Source: Helichrysum umbraculigerum (taxonomy: Eukaryota > Streptophyta > Magnoliopsida > Asterales > Asteraceae). Taken from it: 64,000 bases of DNA. This document shows, piece after piece, positions 12,694 through 24,145 of the stretch (positions are counted from its first letter, which is position 1; each line of letters begins with the position of its first letter). The DNA lies in contig CATIUR010000001.1 in assembly GCA_949592205.1 (NCBI GenBank), positions 76,340,059 through 76,404,058 on the forward strand, in the 5' to 3' direction. The notes beneath the pieces were generated by a model. The model had not been told where the DNA came from and ran no database searches. It saw only the letters and a list, made by a program, of their open reading frames with translations. The position numbers were made by a program, and so were the translations under genes.

Positions 12694-13304
12694 GAGAGAG
12701 AGAGAGTAAAAGAGAAAGTGGGGTGGGGAGGTGGTGACCTCACCCCTTTTCTTGGCTGAAAATCGTTGGGGCCCACCGAGGTGTGGGTCTCCACTTTTTG
12801 CTCCGTGTGATCGCGATCCGTGCGGTGTTCGTTTTCCCGATCGTTTAGACGTTAAATATTCATTTTATGCACATAAATATACGTCTTAAATTGCAAATAA
12901 TTACTCGATATTTTGGTTGAAATATTTTACCCAAAATACTTAATATTGGGGTTACAAAATATAACTTTAATTTATTTTGTTTTGTTTGCGCGTTTACATT
13001 TTAATCACGTAAATTTCACTTGTACAATACATGTTTGCATTGAAATATTATAAAAATAATATTTTGGATATAATAGCGTTATTAAATAATGTTATATTAT
13101 TCAATAAAATGGTTCACCAACGTCCGTATTTAATTGAACCGAATTGCATTCGATTTAAATTGCGTACGATTTAATCAAATCGCATAATCGTATATATTCA
13201 ACAATATATATTTCGATACATTAATTAGCCTAACACAGAACTAATTACATGTATTTACAATTGATTAGGCCCTAATTAATAGTCCTAATTTGACGGGTGT
13301 CACA
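12694..13304 (-). repeat. Minus-strand Tekay-like LTR (D), right part
   Basis: Ends ...GGGTGTCACA at 13304, so the minus strand begins TGTGACACCCG. It starts with a GA microsatellite (12689-12707) next to X1. The conserved 'ttcaccaacgtccgta' block seen in the other Tekay-like LTRs lies near 13110. The bases ACTTG (13305-13309) may be its target duplication; the partner is outside the window. Confidence 0.65.
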
Positions 13305-13554
13305 ACTTGAAGTTATAGAAATATAACTTTGGTTGGTTTAGATTGTCGGGTTCAAATCGTGCATTTTTGGTTGCGTATGAGTGTTTTATATGATACGAGT
13401 TACGTGTTAACTATTATAAACATAATAATTTATAAATAATGTGATTATTAAATAATTTCATATTACTTAATAATTTGATTCACCAACGTCCGTATTTGAT
13501 TTTTCTGCGTTCTTTCAGATTGATTTATAATGATTATTAAATAATCATCTAACG

Positions 13555-13605
<51 letters not shown>

Positions 13606-13700
13606 TAATATCCGAATATTTTCATTTTAATACGTACCAAGTACGAATGATTAAGGTTTAAAATAGGAGCTAATTTTGCTCTTTTTGACCGGGTGTTACA
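13305..13700 (-). repeat. Minus-strand Tekay-like LTR fragment (F) with a TA microsatellite
   Basis: Ends ...CGGGTGTTACA at 13700, so the minus strand starts TGTAACACCCG, and it repeats the 'ttcaccaacgtccgtatt' block near 13480. LTR D appears to be inserted in it; the remainder is off the left edge. A pure TA run fills 13556-13599. Confidence 0.5.
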
Positions 13701-14187
13701 ATATGTCTTCAATGAAATGAAAAGAAATGATAAAATGTTGATTATATAAATATGATGATCCTTTTAATGGTAAATGTTTGAGATTTATTAAAAAAGTGGT
13801 TGCGAATAGATGAAAAAGTTCATTTTGAGGGAAATGTGGTCAAACGATCTTAGTTGTTGATTTATGTGATCAACGGCTCAGATTCTTAACCCTGCATTTT
13901 ACATGCATATTGCATTTTACGTAAAATGTAGTGAGATAAAATGCAAAGTAGAGAATACGGGCCGTTGATTACATAAATTAATGTCTAAGATCGTTTTTCC
14001 TTCATTCCCTTTATAAAATTATACGGAATTACATGTAAATAAACATGGATTAATAAAACGTACGGAACCATCCAGGAACTATTTGAATGTGCCTGAATTT
14101 CCGAGGACCGCGTCAAACACCGAAAAATAAACCCTATAAACCATAATAAATAATTTGACGCCGCAGCTTTGCATGGGTAGAAGGCTA

Positions 14188-14225
<38 letters not shown>

Positions 14226-14310
14226 TTACTCCTTTATAAAGCATTTGGCCCATTCCTTAAAATTAAGCCAATCACATATCTTGACCATCCACTCAAACTA
14301 AAGTTAATCT
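13701..14310. other. AT-rich spacer, not retrotransposon LTR
   Basis: No coding region was found. It contains the foldback element below and a TA run at 14195-14223 just before element A. Confidence 0.5.
13828..14010. mobile_element. Foldback MITE-like element
   Basis: The two ends are imperfect inverted repeats: AGGGAAATGTGGTCAAACGA at the left matches the complement of the right end (AGGGAATGAAGG...AACGATCTTAG). Pairing continues through 'aacgatcttag' and 'atcaacggc' to an AT-rich centre near 13920. It is about 183 bp and non-coding. I could not fix a target duplication, so the superfamily is open. Confidence 0.5.
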
Positions 14311-15289
14311 TGTGACACCCGCCAAAATAGGACAATTACTTGTGCCTAACACATCAGTAATTACATGTATTTAGTTTATATTAGGCTAAATATGCACGGA
14401 AATTTGTATATTTATATAAATACACGTACGCGATTAATTTAAATCGCACGATTTCAATCGGATGGAATCCGATTCTATACATACAGACGTTGGTGAAACT
14501 TTTTAATAAATTACGTAAAAATATTTTTTAATTAATATTAGTTATTTGCTTGATATTATTATTGCATAATAATATACGATACGACACATGTTTTATATAA
14601 AACGTACAAACGCAAAACGAATGCGCAAATCGAGACCGACCACTTAACGAAACACCTTATAAAATGTTTACTAAGTATTTTGAATAAATACTACTATCAA
14701 AAATATCGGAATTTTATCGTTAATTAAAACGTGTATAATAAACGTATAACGTATAAATGGTTAATTAAACGATCGGGTAAACGAGCACCGCACGGAACAC
14801 AAATTTGGGAATGTGGAAAATGACCAAGCCTTGCTTTGGTGGGCCAAGAAGAATCGGCCAAAGCATGCTAGGCCATGCTTTGACCAACTCCTTTCCTTTT
14901 TGCTTCCCTTATACCCTACCACCTCCATACCCATCTTCTCATTTCACTCTTTCATTTTTTACCACTCAAACACCCACTCTCATCTCTCTTTTCCTCTCCA
15001 TTTCGGTAGCCTAAGAAACACCACAGCCACCATAATCACCCACCATAATCCACCATCATTTCTTCAAGGAAATCACAGGAAAGGAAGCAAGGAAGCAAAA
15101 CCGAGCATATCATCTTTGTCATCTCCGTTTCTTCACACGAGTTGTAAGCATTTCACCACCACTCAAAATACTTGTTGTATGTTTATTTACATGTTAGTAT
15201 GCTCACTCAACCATAAAATGTCCAAAAACCGAACCAAAAACTATTTTCCACTTGTTTTTACACGGACAAACCGCTGTACAGAGCCGTGT

Positions 15290-15730
15290 ACTCGGCGGTA
15301 TAGTCAATACGTGATCGCGTATTGACTTATATATATAACACGTGATCGCGTGATGTTAGTTCCGGGATCGCGTACTTTTGATAAATTTTTGGTGAGAATC
15401 GTTTGCTATAGGTGACACGCGATCGCGTGTTTTGTTCCATGAACGCGTGACATTTTTTTTTATGATCGAATGTTTTGTTTTATGATAGCGTATTGTTTGT
15501 TTCATGATAGCGTATTATTTTTATGATAGCGTATTGTTTTTCCCATGATAGCGTATTGTTTGTTTCATAATAGCGTATTGTTTTCATGATAGCGTATTGT
15601 TTTTTTCCATGATAGCGTATTGTTTTTTTCCATGATAGCGTATTGTTTGTTTAATGATAGTGTTTTGATTTCATGATCGCGTATAACTTTCTCCATGATC
15701 GCGTGTGTTGTGTTTTAGGATAGCATATTA
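15290..15730 (+). repeat. GATCGCGT / GATAGCGTATTG short tandem array in LTR A
   Basis: The first part uses GATCGCGT words (for example CACGCGATCGCGTG). From 15480 the unit 'catgatagcgtattgtttt' repeats eight or more times with spacing of about 17-26 bp, reverting to GATCGCGT near 15676. It occupies the LTR position where LTRs B, C, D and G carry GCGAC-type words. Confidence 0.75.
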
Positions 15731-16406
15731 ATTTTGTCACTTGAAACACTAAGCCTGTGTCGTTATACCACATATGTGTCACATACTGCGACACCATTAC
15801 TTGTGTCGCACTTATTTCGAATGTCGCATGTAGCGACACTAATTCCAGTGTCACACACTTATGATTTCTGACTTCTACGACACTACCTCAGTGTCGCAAT
15901 CCATACCAGTGTCGCACCCATTGTCGCATAAGACAGAATTTTGAAAATATTTTACACACTAAGTATCGAATACTTACAACAACCGAATATTATACGATAA
16001 CACTGGTACAAGAAATACATGTACTTCGATAAGTATACACTACAACTTAGATACACACGGATGTACATCCGCACAAACGATACTTTCACACTTTGTTATA
16101 AGTGACAAACATACGGGATATACTTTTATAAGTATGTAATACAATAAAATACACAATGATAATAATTGGGATTATTATTACAAACCCTCACCAACGGGCC
16201 GTACACAATTATAAACTACAAACACAAACGATTACAAACATACAAACAAACAATTGGACATTAACTAGTTGAGTGGATAACTAGCGGGAATGATCTTTTT
16301 GGACATTCACTCACATATAACCTTATATGCTTAGTGCATTGGAAGGTTGCTGATTGTTCATATCAGATATACGTTTATTGATTTAAACGTTTGCTTTCAG
16401 ACTCAG

Positions 16407-16884
16407 GTGAGTCTTACAGCCCCACTTTTACTGTTCTACTGCTTTTATAGTTTGGGGTGAGATACAAACGCTTAACTATTTTCATGAACACAAGCATTCA
16501 GTTATTTTTACCCAATTGCATAAGTTGTTTTCATAATCCACTAAAAGTCCTCATCACACATGGTTCGTTAATTGCGATAGCGCGAGTACTAGAGAATAGA
16601 TCTATTTTGGGATTGACACCCCCGTCCGGGTTACTAGCTATAACCACGTCAAACAGGCGCTTTAGTATTTTTCATAAAGGTGTTTCGGATTAGACACCTC
16701 CGGGAGGCACAAAACGGGTTAGGCTTCGAACCGTGGATTCATGGCAATCGGAAACATTAATTTGTTTATTTTTATTTGCTTGGTTGCAAATCACTGATAA
16801 ATCTTGTGTATCATAACTATGTTTTACTACTAAACCTATGAGATTCATCAACCTTTTGGTTAACCTTTTAGCGTTGTATTCTCA
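16407..16884 (+). other. Candidate 5'-UTR intron in LTR A
   Basis: A perfect plant donor CAG|GTGAGT at 16406/16407 is paired with TTCTCAG|G at 16884. The same pair occurs at nearly the same spacing in LTR B (22783-23257 and the 3' copy), and both parts are also present in C and, inverted, in G. Splicing is inference. Confidence 0.4.
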
Positions 16885-17187
16885 GGTACTCAGCAACAGT
16901 AGGGTTGCCCACAGGATATGCTTGCTAGCTCGAGTCGCATGCATTACATATTTGGAGATTTTCTTACATTACTTTTGTAATAACTGCTATGTCTTAGAAT
17001 CTTCAGGATCTTGATTTTGCGAACTCGCACTGATGTAAACTTTGATTTTATCAATGTAACTACTTTTGTACTATTTTCAAAACGTCTCATGTAGAGTCGT
17101 TTGCTTTACCTTTGTGTTGTGATTACTTGATAAGTCACGCCCCAATGATTGCTTCCGCAGAACAGTGAATTTGGGGGTGCGACAGAT

Positions 17188-17200
17188 TTGTATCAGAGCC
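17188..17200 (+). other. Element A primer-binding site, mutated
   Basis: TTGTATCAGAGCC three bases after the LTR; the intact tRNA-Met-type site in B reads TGGTATCAGAGCC. One base is changed. Confidence 0.75.
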
Positions 17201-17445
17201 TAAGGTTATAGTGAACTAGGTTGCATTAGTGGGCCTAGACTATGACCGTTAGGTTAGTAATCCCCATTAGGTATAACTGGTTCAGAGATTACATCATACG
17301 AATTTAATTTAACATAGCTTGATCAACTATGTACAATTGAAGGAAGATGATGTGAGATCTGAAAGGGGTTATGTTAAACAGGAATAAACTAGTTGACTCT
17401 GACCACGAGAGAAACGGGACTCAAACATGTTTGTGCTAGACACAT

Positions 17446-17662
17446 TAGGCTATTATATATTGTATATATATGAACACGCCTCACCCATTTGTTGTGTAGT
17501 TAGGCTATTATATGTTGTATATATATGAATAGGCCTCACCCATTTGTTGTACTGTTAGGCTATAATATATTTTATATATATGAATAGGCCTCACCCACGT
17601 GTTAGTCTCTAGGCTAATATATATTGAATATATATGATTAGGCCTCATTTACTAGTTAACCC
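17446..17662 (+). repeat. Four 55-bp tandem repeats with hairpin potential (element A leader)
   Basis: Units start at 17446, 17501, 17556 and 17610. Each runs TAGGCTATTATATAT...ATATATGAATAGGCCTC, so AGGCTATT can pair with AATAGGCCT around an AT-rich stem. Element B has two diverged units near 23817-23925. Confidence 0.7.
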
Positions 17663-18047
17663 TTGTCACCGAAAATGAAAACACATTCCGTTGTACCGTC
17701 TCCTACACATGAAGAAGATACTGTATCGCGTTCTTCCTACCACTCTTATCCTTCGGGATCGCGTTCGAGACACACTACTAGGAGAACTGCTAGGTCTCCA
17801 CGAGCAGAAACCTATTTCACACACACTACCAATAACACCACCCTTTGAGCACGTCAAGGGAGCAGTTGCTCGCCAATGGGGGCCACCTATTACTCTTTTT
17901 ACTTGGAAATTCGAACATAACCTCCAAATCACCGATGAGATTGAAAGGCCCTCAAACATGGATATCTCTCCATACACCCAAGGGTTCGTTCACTTTAGAA
18001 ACATGGCTCAAGGCCGACATAGACAAGTCTACCATCGGGACTTGTAA
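17663..18047 (+). pseudogene. Short leader ORF of element A, split over two frames
   Basis: Upstream of gag, an ATG at 17663 opens a serine-, arginine- and histidine-rich segment ending at 17848, and an overlapping frame continues with GAVARQWGPP and ITDEIERPSN to a stop at 18047. I read this as one ORF of about 125 residues with a frameshift near 17845. Element B has small ORFs in the same place (24146-24600), but I see no clear residue similarity. I recognise no domain. It could be chance; function is unknown. Confidence 0.3.
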
Positions 18048-18230
18048 TTCGTCCGGGTGTTACAAATTCCCGGCATTGTTTATAAACTCTAACTCTTGTA
18101 ATCTTTTGAACTCGTATGTTAAGGATCACAGTCTTGTTATCTCCTATGATCTATTGATACGTCACACCTCGACATTTTCTCAATATTTATACAACTGTGA
18201 TAATCACATCTTCTTTTCACACAAACTCTC
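18048..18230 (+). other. Conserved Tekay-like leader segment of A
   Basis: Matches 24720-24900 of element B ('aactcttgtaatcttttgaac', 'acaac(t/c)gtgataatc'), which supports A and B as related elements. Non-coding. It ends in CTCTC, the duplication of LTR G. Confidence 0.6.
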
Positions 18231-20346
18231 TGTCGCACCCCCAAAACACGTGGCAGCGGAAGTATGAGGTGTCACGGGGGCGCCGATCAAATCAAATATC
18301 ACAACACAAAGATTAAAGCAAACGACCTCTATATGAGACGTTTGAAAATATTACATTGCAATATTTCAAATGTTTACAAAATATCTGGAGTTCGCATAAA
18401 CCGTTAAGAGAATTCTAATACATTACTGAATATATAAATTACAGCTAAATGCAATCTATTCTCTTGATGTTTGAAAACCATGCGACTCGAGCTAAGCTTT
18501 CCAAAAGCTTCCTACTGTGGCGGGTTACCTGAGAAATACATACTAAAAGGTCAACATAAAGTTGGTGAGTTTATAGGTTTGTAAGCAATCGTTTAGTTAT
18601 GATCCACAAGATTTCAAAAGTTTGCATCATTCAACAATGACAAGTAAAAGTATCGTTAACCAACGATAAGTAAAAGTATTGCATATTGCAATATAAGTAT
18701 ACCATTTGCAATGAGTCTCATAGTTCGAGCTTAACGTTGTTTGCCTCCGGTAAGTGTACTAATCCGATACACTTCTAAATCATAAATAATATTGTGTCCG
18801 TGGGTTGGCTAGCGTGACTAGCCCGGACGAGGTTTGTCAAACCCTGATAGATCTATCCAATAGTATTCACGCACAAATTTTAACAAACTATGATGTAGAG
18901 GACTTTAGTGGGATTAAATCAGGTCTCATGCAATTCGTACGAAAAGTCGTTACCAGTACTTGTGATCATATAAGAAGTTGTATAAAACAGTTGTATGTAT
19001 TCTCACGCCAGTTGAAAAACAGTAAAAAGGGGCTATGAAACTCACCAGAGTTAAGCAGGTAGCAAGCAATAATCAAATAGCAAGCAAAGTCCAAAGCGCA
19101 ACCTTCTAACGTCCTCAACGTATAAGGTTGGGTAAGCAGATGTCTCAAAAGACCATCTATAACGATTGTATAAGTGGAGTTTAATGTCCACTTAAGCCAA
19201 TCGTGTAGGTGGAGGGGTAAAGTCCACCTCCCGGAGGTGTCTAATCCGAAACACCTTTATGAAAAATACTAAAGCGCCCGTTTGACGTGGTTATAGCTAG
19301 TAACCCGGACGGGGGTGTCAATCCCAAAATAGATCTATTCTCTAGTAATCGCGCTATCGCAATTAACGAACCATGTGTGATGAGGACTTTTAGTGGATTA
19401 TGAAAACAACTCATGCAATTGGGTAAAAATAACTGAATACTTGTGTTCATGAAAATAGTTAAGCGTTTGTATCTCACCCCAAACTATAAAAGCAGTAGAA
19501 CAGTAAAAGTGGGGCTGTAAGACTCACCTGAGTCTGAAAGCAAACGTTTAAATCAATAAACGTATATCTGATAAGAACAATCCGCAACCTTCCAATGCAC
19601 TAAGCATATAAGGTTGTATGTGAGTGAATGTCCAAAAAGATCATTCCCGCTAGTTATCCACTCAACTAGTTAATGTCCAATTGTTTGTTTGTATGTTTGT
19701 AATCGTTTGTATTTGTAGTTTATAATTGTGTACGGCCCGTTGGTGAGGGTTTGTAATAATAATCCCAATTATTATCGTTGTGTATTTTATTGTATTACAT
19801 ACTTATAAAAGTATATCCCGTATGTTTGTCACTTATAACAAAGTGTGAAAGTATCGTTTGTGCGGATGTACATCCGTGTGTATCTAAGTTGTAGTGTATA
19901 CTTATCGAAGTACATGTATTTCTTGTACCAGTGTTATCGTATAATATTCGTGTGTTGTATCGTATACAAGTATTGAAGTTGTGTGAGTTCGACACTTAGT
20001 GTGAAAACTAGTTTTGTAGTTTCTGTTTTAGGCGTCACTTAGGGGCGACACTCGATTGGGCAGCGACACTCGATTGGGCAACGACACTTGGGAAGTGTCG
20101 CCGAATTCGATTTCTAAATAGGTAGCGTCACTCAAGTAAGTGTCGCTATAGGCGACACTTGGTTGGTCAGCGGCACTAGGTTAAGTGACGTTAAATGTGA
20201 TTTTTAAATTGGCAGCGACACTTGGGGTAAGTGTCGCTATAGGAGACATTTAGTTCAGGCAGCACTTGGTCAAGTGACGCTAAATAAGCAATTTGAATAA
20301 TTGGGCGGCACTAATGATAAGTGACGCTAGATTAGGCATCACTTGG
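18231..20346 (-). repeat. Solo LTR G (minus strand), left part
   Basis: Left end TGTCGCACCCCC and right end (46464) GGGTGTCACA are flanked by CTCTC at 18226-18230 and 46465-46469. No primer site or internal region adjoins it, so it is a solo LTR, split by element B. Positions 19215-20005 are nearly identical to the complement of 15955-16700 in LTR A. Positions 18735-19214 look like a second, diverged copy of the 19215-19670 module. Confidence 0.85.
20028..20346 (-). repeat. GCGWCACT word array of LTR G, left part
   Basis: GCGACACT, GCGTCACT and their complements recur about every 15-30 bp, often as facing pairs with a 4-8 bp spacer (for example 'gcgacacttggggtaagt'). The array continues after element B at 44622-44700. 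Confidence 0.8.
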
Positions 20347-22085
20347 TGTAACACCCGCCAAATTAGGTTTAATTATTAGGTCCTAATCACTTCATAATAC
20401 GTGTAATTAGTTCCGTGTTAGGCTAATTGTACGTATCATTATGTATATTGTAATATATACACATACGCGATTTAGTTAAATCGTACATTTTCAATTCGGA
20501 TGAATTCCGAATCACACGGCCGTTGGTGAACCATTTTACACTATACATAAATCCACTTTGTGATGAAATGTTCAACTATGGACTTAGTATTATTAATTCA
20601 TAATAATATACTCGAAAAATCCATTACGTTCAATTTAAAACGTAACTTACGCGAGAAAACGCGCAAATCGAGCCCGACACCCGAATGAAACCTACATATA
20701 TTTTAGTAACTCAAAATAATTCATTTCAAAATATTTGGTCACTCAAAGTAACTATTACATATCGAAAATAACTCGTGAGAAATCAAATGATAAAAAGTTA
20801 ACTTTAAATCGCGCGATTAACGTTTAACGACTCGTGAACGGAACCCGATTCGAAGAAGCAAGCCAAGGGCCCAAACCCACTTTGGGCTAAGCCCATTTTC
20901 GGCCAAAGATCAGGCCATAACCGGCCCATATAAGCCCAGCCCACACATACCCAAACCTAACTACTTAAATTCTTGATTTCCTTAATAAACCTTCATTTTA
21001 ACATCATCTTATCCTCACCTATCTCTCTCTCTCAGGTTTCTCTAGCCAAAACACAGCCACCATAACCTTCCATCCTCTCATCCACTAAATACCAGCAAAA
21101 ACTACCAATATCTAACATCATCTCATTCACCAAATCGCTAGGAGAAGCAAGGAACGCACCAACCGAGCAAAACAGTCCTCTCCTCTTTGTTCCAGCTCTT
21201 AGACCACGAGTTTGCTGTAAGTTCTCTCTATATTTTCGTGGTTTTTCCTTGGATGATACTTATCTTCATGCTTGTTGTTCATTTATACTCGTTTGTGTCG
21301 AAGATCCACTCTAAAATCACAATCGAAACGTTAAGAACCGTTGGGTAATAACATTGTCCACTGGGTAATAATTTAGGTCGACTTAGATCGGCTATAACCG
21401 AACCATTTCTTGATGAAATCTAACGTTTATTGAGCCTAATGTTGAGTAATTTAAGTCTAGTTTTCAAATATGTTAGCCTCATGCTCTAAATCAGTCGTTT
21501 TCTATTTTTAATGAGTCAAACAAAGTACAATAGCAGATCTGAACAATCTGACCAGGATCTTGACCAAATCAAAATAAGCATATTTTGGTGTTTGGAACGA
21601 ATTGGAACTTGAAACCAGTGGGAAAAGATCACAATTTTCATTAGTTTTCCAAATCCTACTGGCACTTTTCGTGAGGTTTTGTAAAACTCAACTTATAACC
21701 AGATTATTGAACATATGTCACAAAAACGGGCTGCTTGACCCTTGTCCCTTTATAATTTAATATCACGAGTTTCGTTGGACTAAAGATCATGTAAGAATAT
21801 GGAAATTAAATATAAGACATGTAGGAACAATATATAATTTTTCCAGATTCCATCTCGACCTAAAACTTAGTTAAAACAAGGCCCGAGAGAGACCGAAATC
21901 TGTCAAATATAAACTAAAGGGACTGTTTTCGTATTCGGTTTAAAAACGACACTTGTGGGTCACCAAAGGTCACGAAACTTGTTTACTATAAGTTTTATAA
22001 CACAATAGAAGTCGTGTAAAAGTTTCGGGTCAAACCGAGCATTTTTGACCAAAGTCACATTTTGAAAACTCTAACAGCCCGACTT

Positions 22086-22400
22086 AGCGTCACTTGCACC
22101 CAAGTGACGCCAGCGACTAGCGACACTTAACAAGTGACGCCCAATGTTCAATTTTAAATTACTAAGCGTCACTTACCCGAGTGACGCTACAAACCTGAGT
22201 GTCGCCCATAGCGACACTAACTCAAGTGACGCTAACTTATTGAAACCACCACAACAGTCACTTACCCGAGTGACGCTAAATATCCGAGTGTCGCCCATAG
22301 CGACACTTACCAGAGTGACTCCAGTTAATTAAAAATTAAAGTCCAGCGACACTGACCTAGTGACGCTACCCCCAACCGAGTGTCGCTTCGAGTGACGCTA
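22086..22400 (+). repeat. GCGWCACT word array in LTR B (5' copy)
   Basis: GCGTCACT, GCGACACT and complements recur through 315 bp, many as facing pairs such as GCGTCACTT then AAGTGACGC. The 3' LTR copy is at 43156-43470. Confidence 0.85.
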
Positions 22401-22782
22401 AAAACAGAAAGTTTAAAACCACTTTTCACACTAAGTATCGAATATGTGTAACAACAATCTTACTACATACGACACTACTTGAACTTGAAACACATATACT
22501 TTAACTAGTATACAATGAAATAATACAAAACCTAATAATAATGTCTTCGGGAATTATTATTACATGCTTAAATATTCACCAACGGGCCACAAACATATTG
22601 ATTAAACAACGAACGATACTTGGACATAACTAGTTGAAATGGACAACTAGCATGGGTGATCTTTTGAGATAACTACTCACTATTATAACCTTGCGCGTCT
22701 AGGACGGCCGGCAGGTTACAGTCTGCGGACTCATTTGCTCATATCATTATCGCTTGCTTGTTAGCAACACGCTCAGACTCAG

Positions 22783-23257
22783 GTGAGTCTCATGGCCCCT
22801 CTTTTACTGTTTTACACAGGGGTGTGATACATTTGCTCATTTTTAACATGTGAACGCAAGTACAACATTTTCATATACTACATGAGTTTTACACAACTAA
22901 TCATTTCAAAGTCCTCCGTCAGCATAGTTTGGTAATACGTTTGTAGCGTGAATATTAGTATATGGTACCATATAGGATTGACCCTCCTCGTCCGGGTTAG
23001 CAAGCACTAACCGGGTAAACGGACGTACTAATATTTGGGAAGACGAGTGTTGATTAGGCACTCGTGGAGGCAAAAACGCTCAGGTGGATCCTGACCCTCG
23101 AGTTAAGTTCAGACTATGCGCTCATGGCTGTATACATATACATTTTTATTTGCTGGATGCAAATCGGTACTTAAATCTTGCGGTTCATACAATATTACTT
23201 GATTTCAAACCTGTGAGCTCACCAGCTTTAGCTTACCCATTTTAGCATGTATCACAG
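22783..23257 (+). other. Candidate 5'-UTR intron in LTR B
   Basis: CAG|GTGAGT donor at 22782/22783 and ATCACAG|G acceptor at 23257. Length 475 bp against 478 bp in LTR A. The sequence around the donor is also an inverted repeat, GACTCA-GG-TGAGTC, so a bZIP-type site is the alternative reading. Confidence 0.4.
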
Positions 23258-23554
23258 GTACTCAGCAGTAGGTTGGACTGCTATCAGGATCACTATAGCT
23301 CGAGTCAACATGCAGACACTAGAGATTTTCTTGCATTAGTATATTTTGTACAAATACTTATGTACTGAAATCTCTCATTTAATCGAACACGAGCTATGTA
23401 TTGGCTGTGAATGTTGTAAACAATTAAACATCAATATATTTTGTTAAAACGACGCATATAGAGTCGTTTACTATAATTCTTTGTGCTTTGATTATTGATT
23501 AGTAACACCCAAAGTATGCTTCCGCTAAACTGTAAATTTGGGGGTGTTACAGAT

Positions 23555-23567
23555 TGGTATCAGAGCC
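23555..23567 (+). other. Element B primer-binding site (tRNA-Met type)
   Basis: TGGTATCAGAGCC three bases after the LTR, the standard initiator tRNA-Met complement. Confidence 0.9.
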
Positions 23568-23816
23568 TAATGTTATATTGAACTAGGTTGCATTTAGTGG
23601 GCCTAGACTATGACCGTTAGGAAGTATTCCTTGTTAGGGATGACCAGTTCAGGGGTTGCATCATACGAATTTAATTTAACATGGCGTAGCTAACCATGTA
23701 CAATTATATAAAGATGATGTAAGATCTGAAATTGGGTTATGTCGAACAGGAAAGCACTAGTTGACTCTGACCGTGAAAGAACCGGGACTTATACTTGTTT
23801 TGTGCTAGACACACAC

Positions 23817-23925
23817 TAGGCTATTATGGGATATACGTGTATATACATATATAGGCCTCACTCATTTACTAAAACTCTAGGCTATTATATATTGAATATA
23901 TATGAATAGGCCTCACACACTAGTA
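23817..23925 (+). repeat. Two diverged copies of the 55-bp hairpin repeat (element B leader)
   Basis: Both start TAGGCTATTAT and end in ATAGGCCTCAC, matching the four-copy array at 17446-17662 in element A. Confidence 0.65.
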
Positions 23926-24145
23926 CGTTCGCTATATAAAAAGCCGACTCTTCTCTCGCGACACTTACGAAACACGCTCATCGGTTTACACAACCACACC
24001 AACCTGATTTATGTCACACTAACGCACCACTTTTGACGAACTCTAATGATTTCATAGAAATCACATCTAACACGCGAAACCGACATATTTCTAAGGACTT
24101 AAATCCTTTTTCCTACCATTTCTATAGAACTTGCTCGCGCGGAGA

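Larger units (their letters stand above)
14311..17184 (+). repeat. Element A 5' LTR
   Basis: 2,874 bp, TGTGACACCC to GGGGGTGCGACA. In order it holds a CT-rich stretch with 'tcatctctctt' (about 14930-15000), a GATCGCGT/GATAGCGT array (15290-15730), a GTGTCGC-rich stretch (15745-15935), 'ttcaccaacggg'-type sequence (about 16190), a candidate intron (16407-16884) and the end. Positions from about 15955 onward are the inverted partner of LTR G. Confidence 0.85.
20347..23551 (+). repeat. Element B 5' LTR
   Basis: 3,205 bp. Order: AT-rich start, 'cccattttcggcc' block, CT-rich 'atctctctctctcagg' (about 21030), GCGWCACT array (22086-22400), 'ttcaccaacgggcc', candidate intron (22783-23257), end. Co-linear with 41417-44621. 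Confidence 0.92.

Noticed and set aside
14813..15325. 170-residue ORF in LTR A
   Set aside because: Low-complexity Ser/His/Phe sequence from CT-rich LTR DNA, and not kept in other LTRs.
16457..16693. 78-residue ORF also found inverted at 19241-19477
   Set aside because: It lies inside LTRs A and G; the match reflects LTR similarity, and it overlaps the candidate intron.
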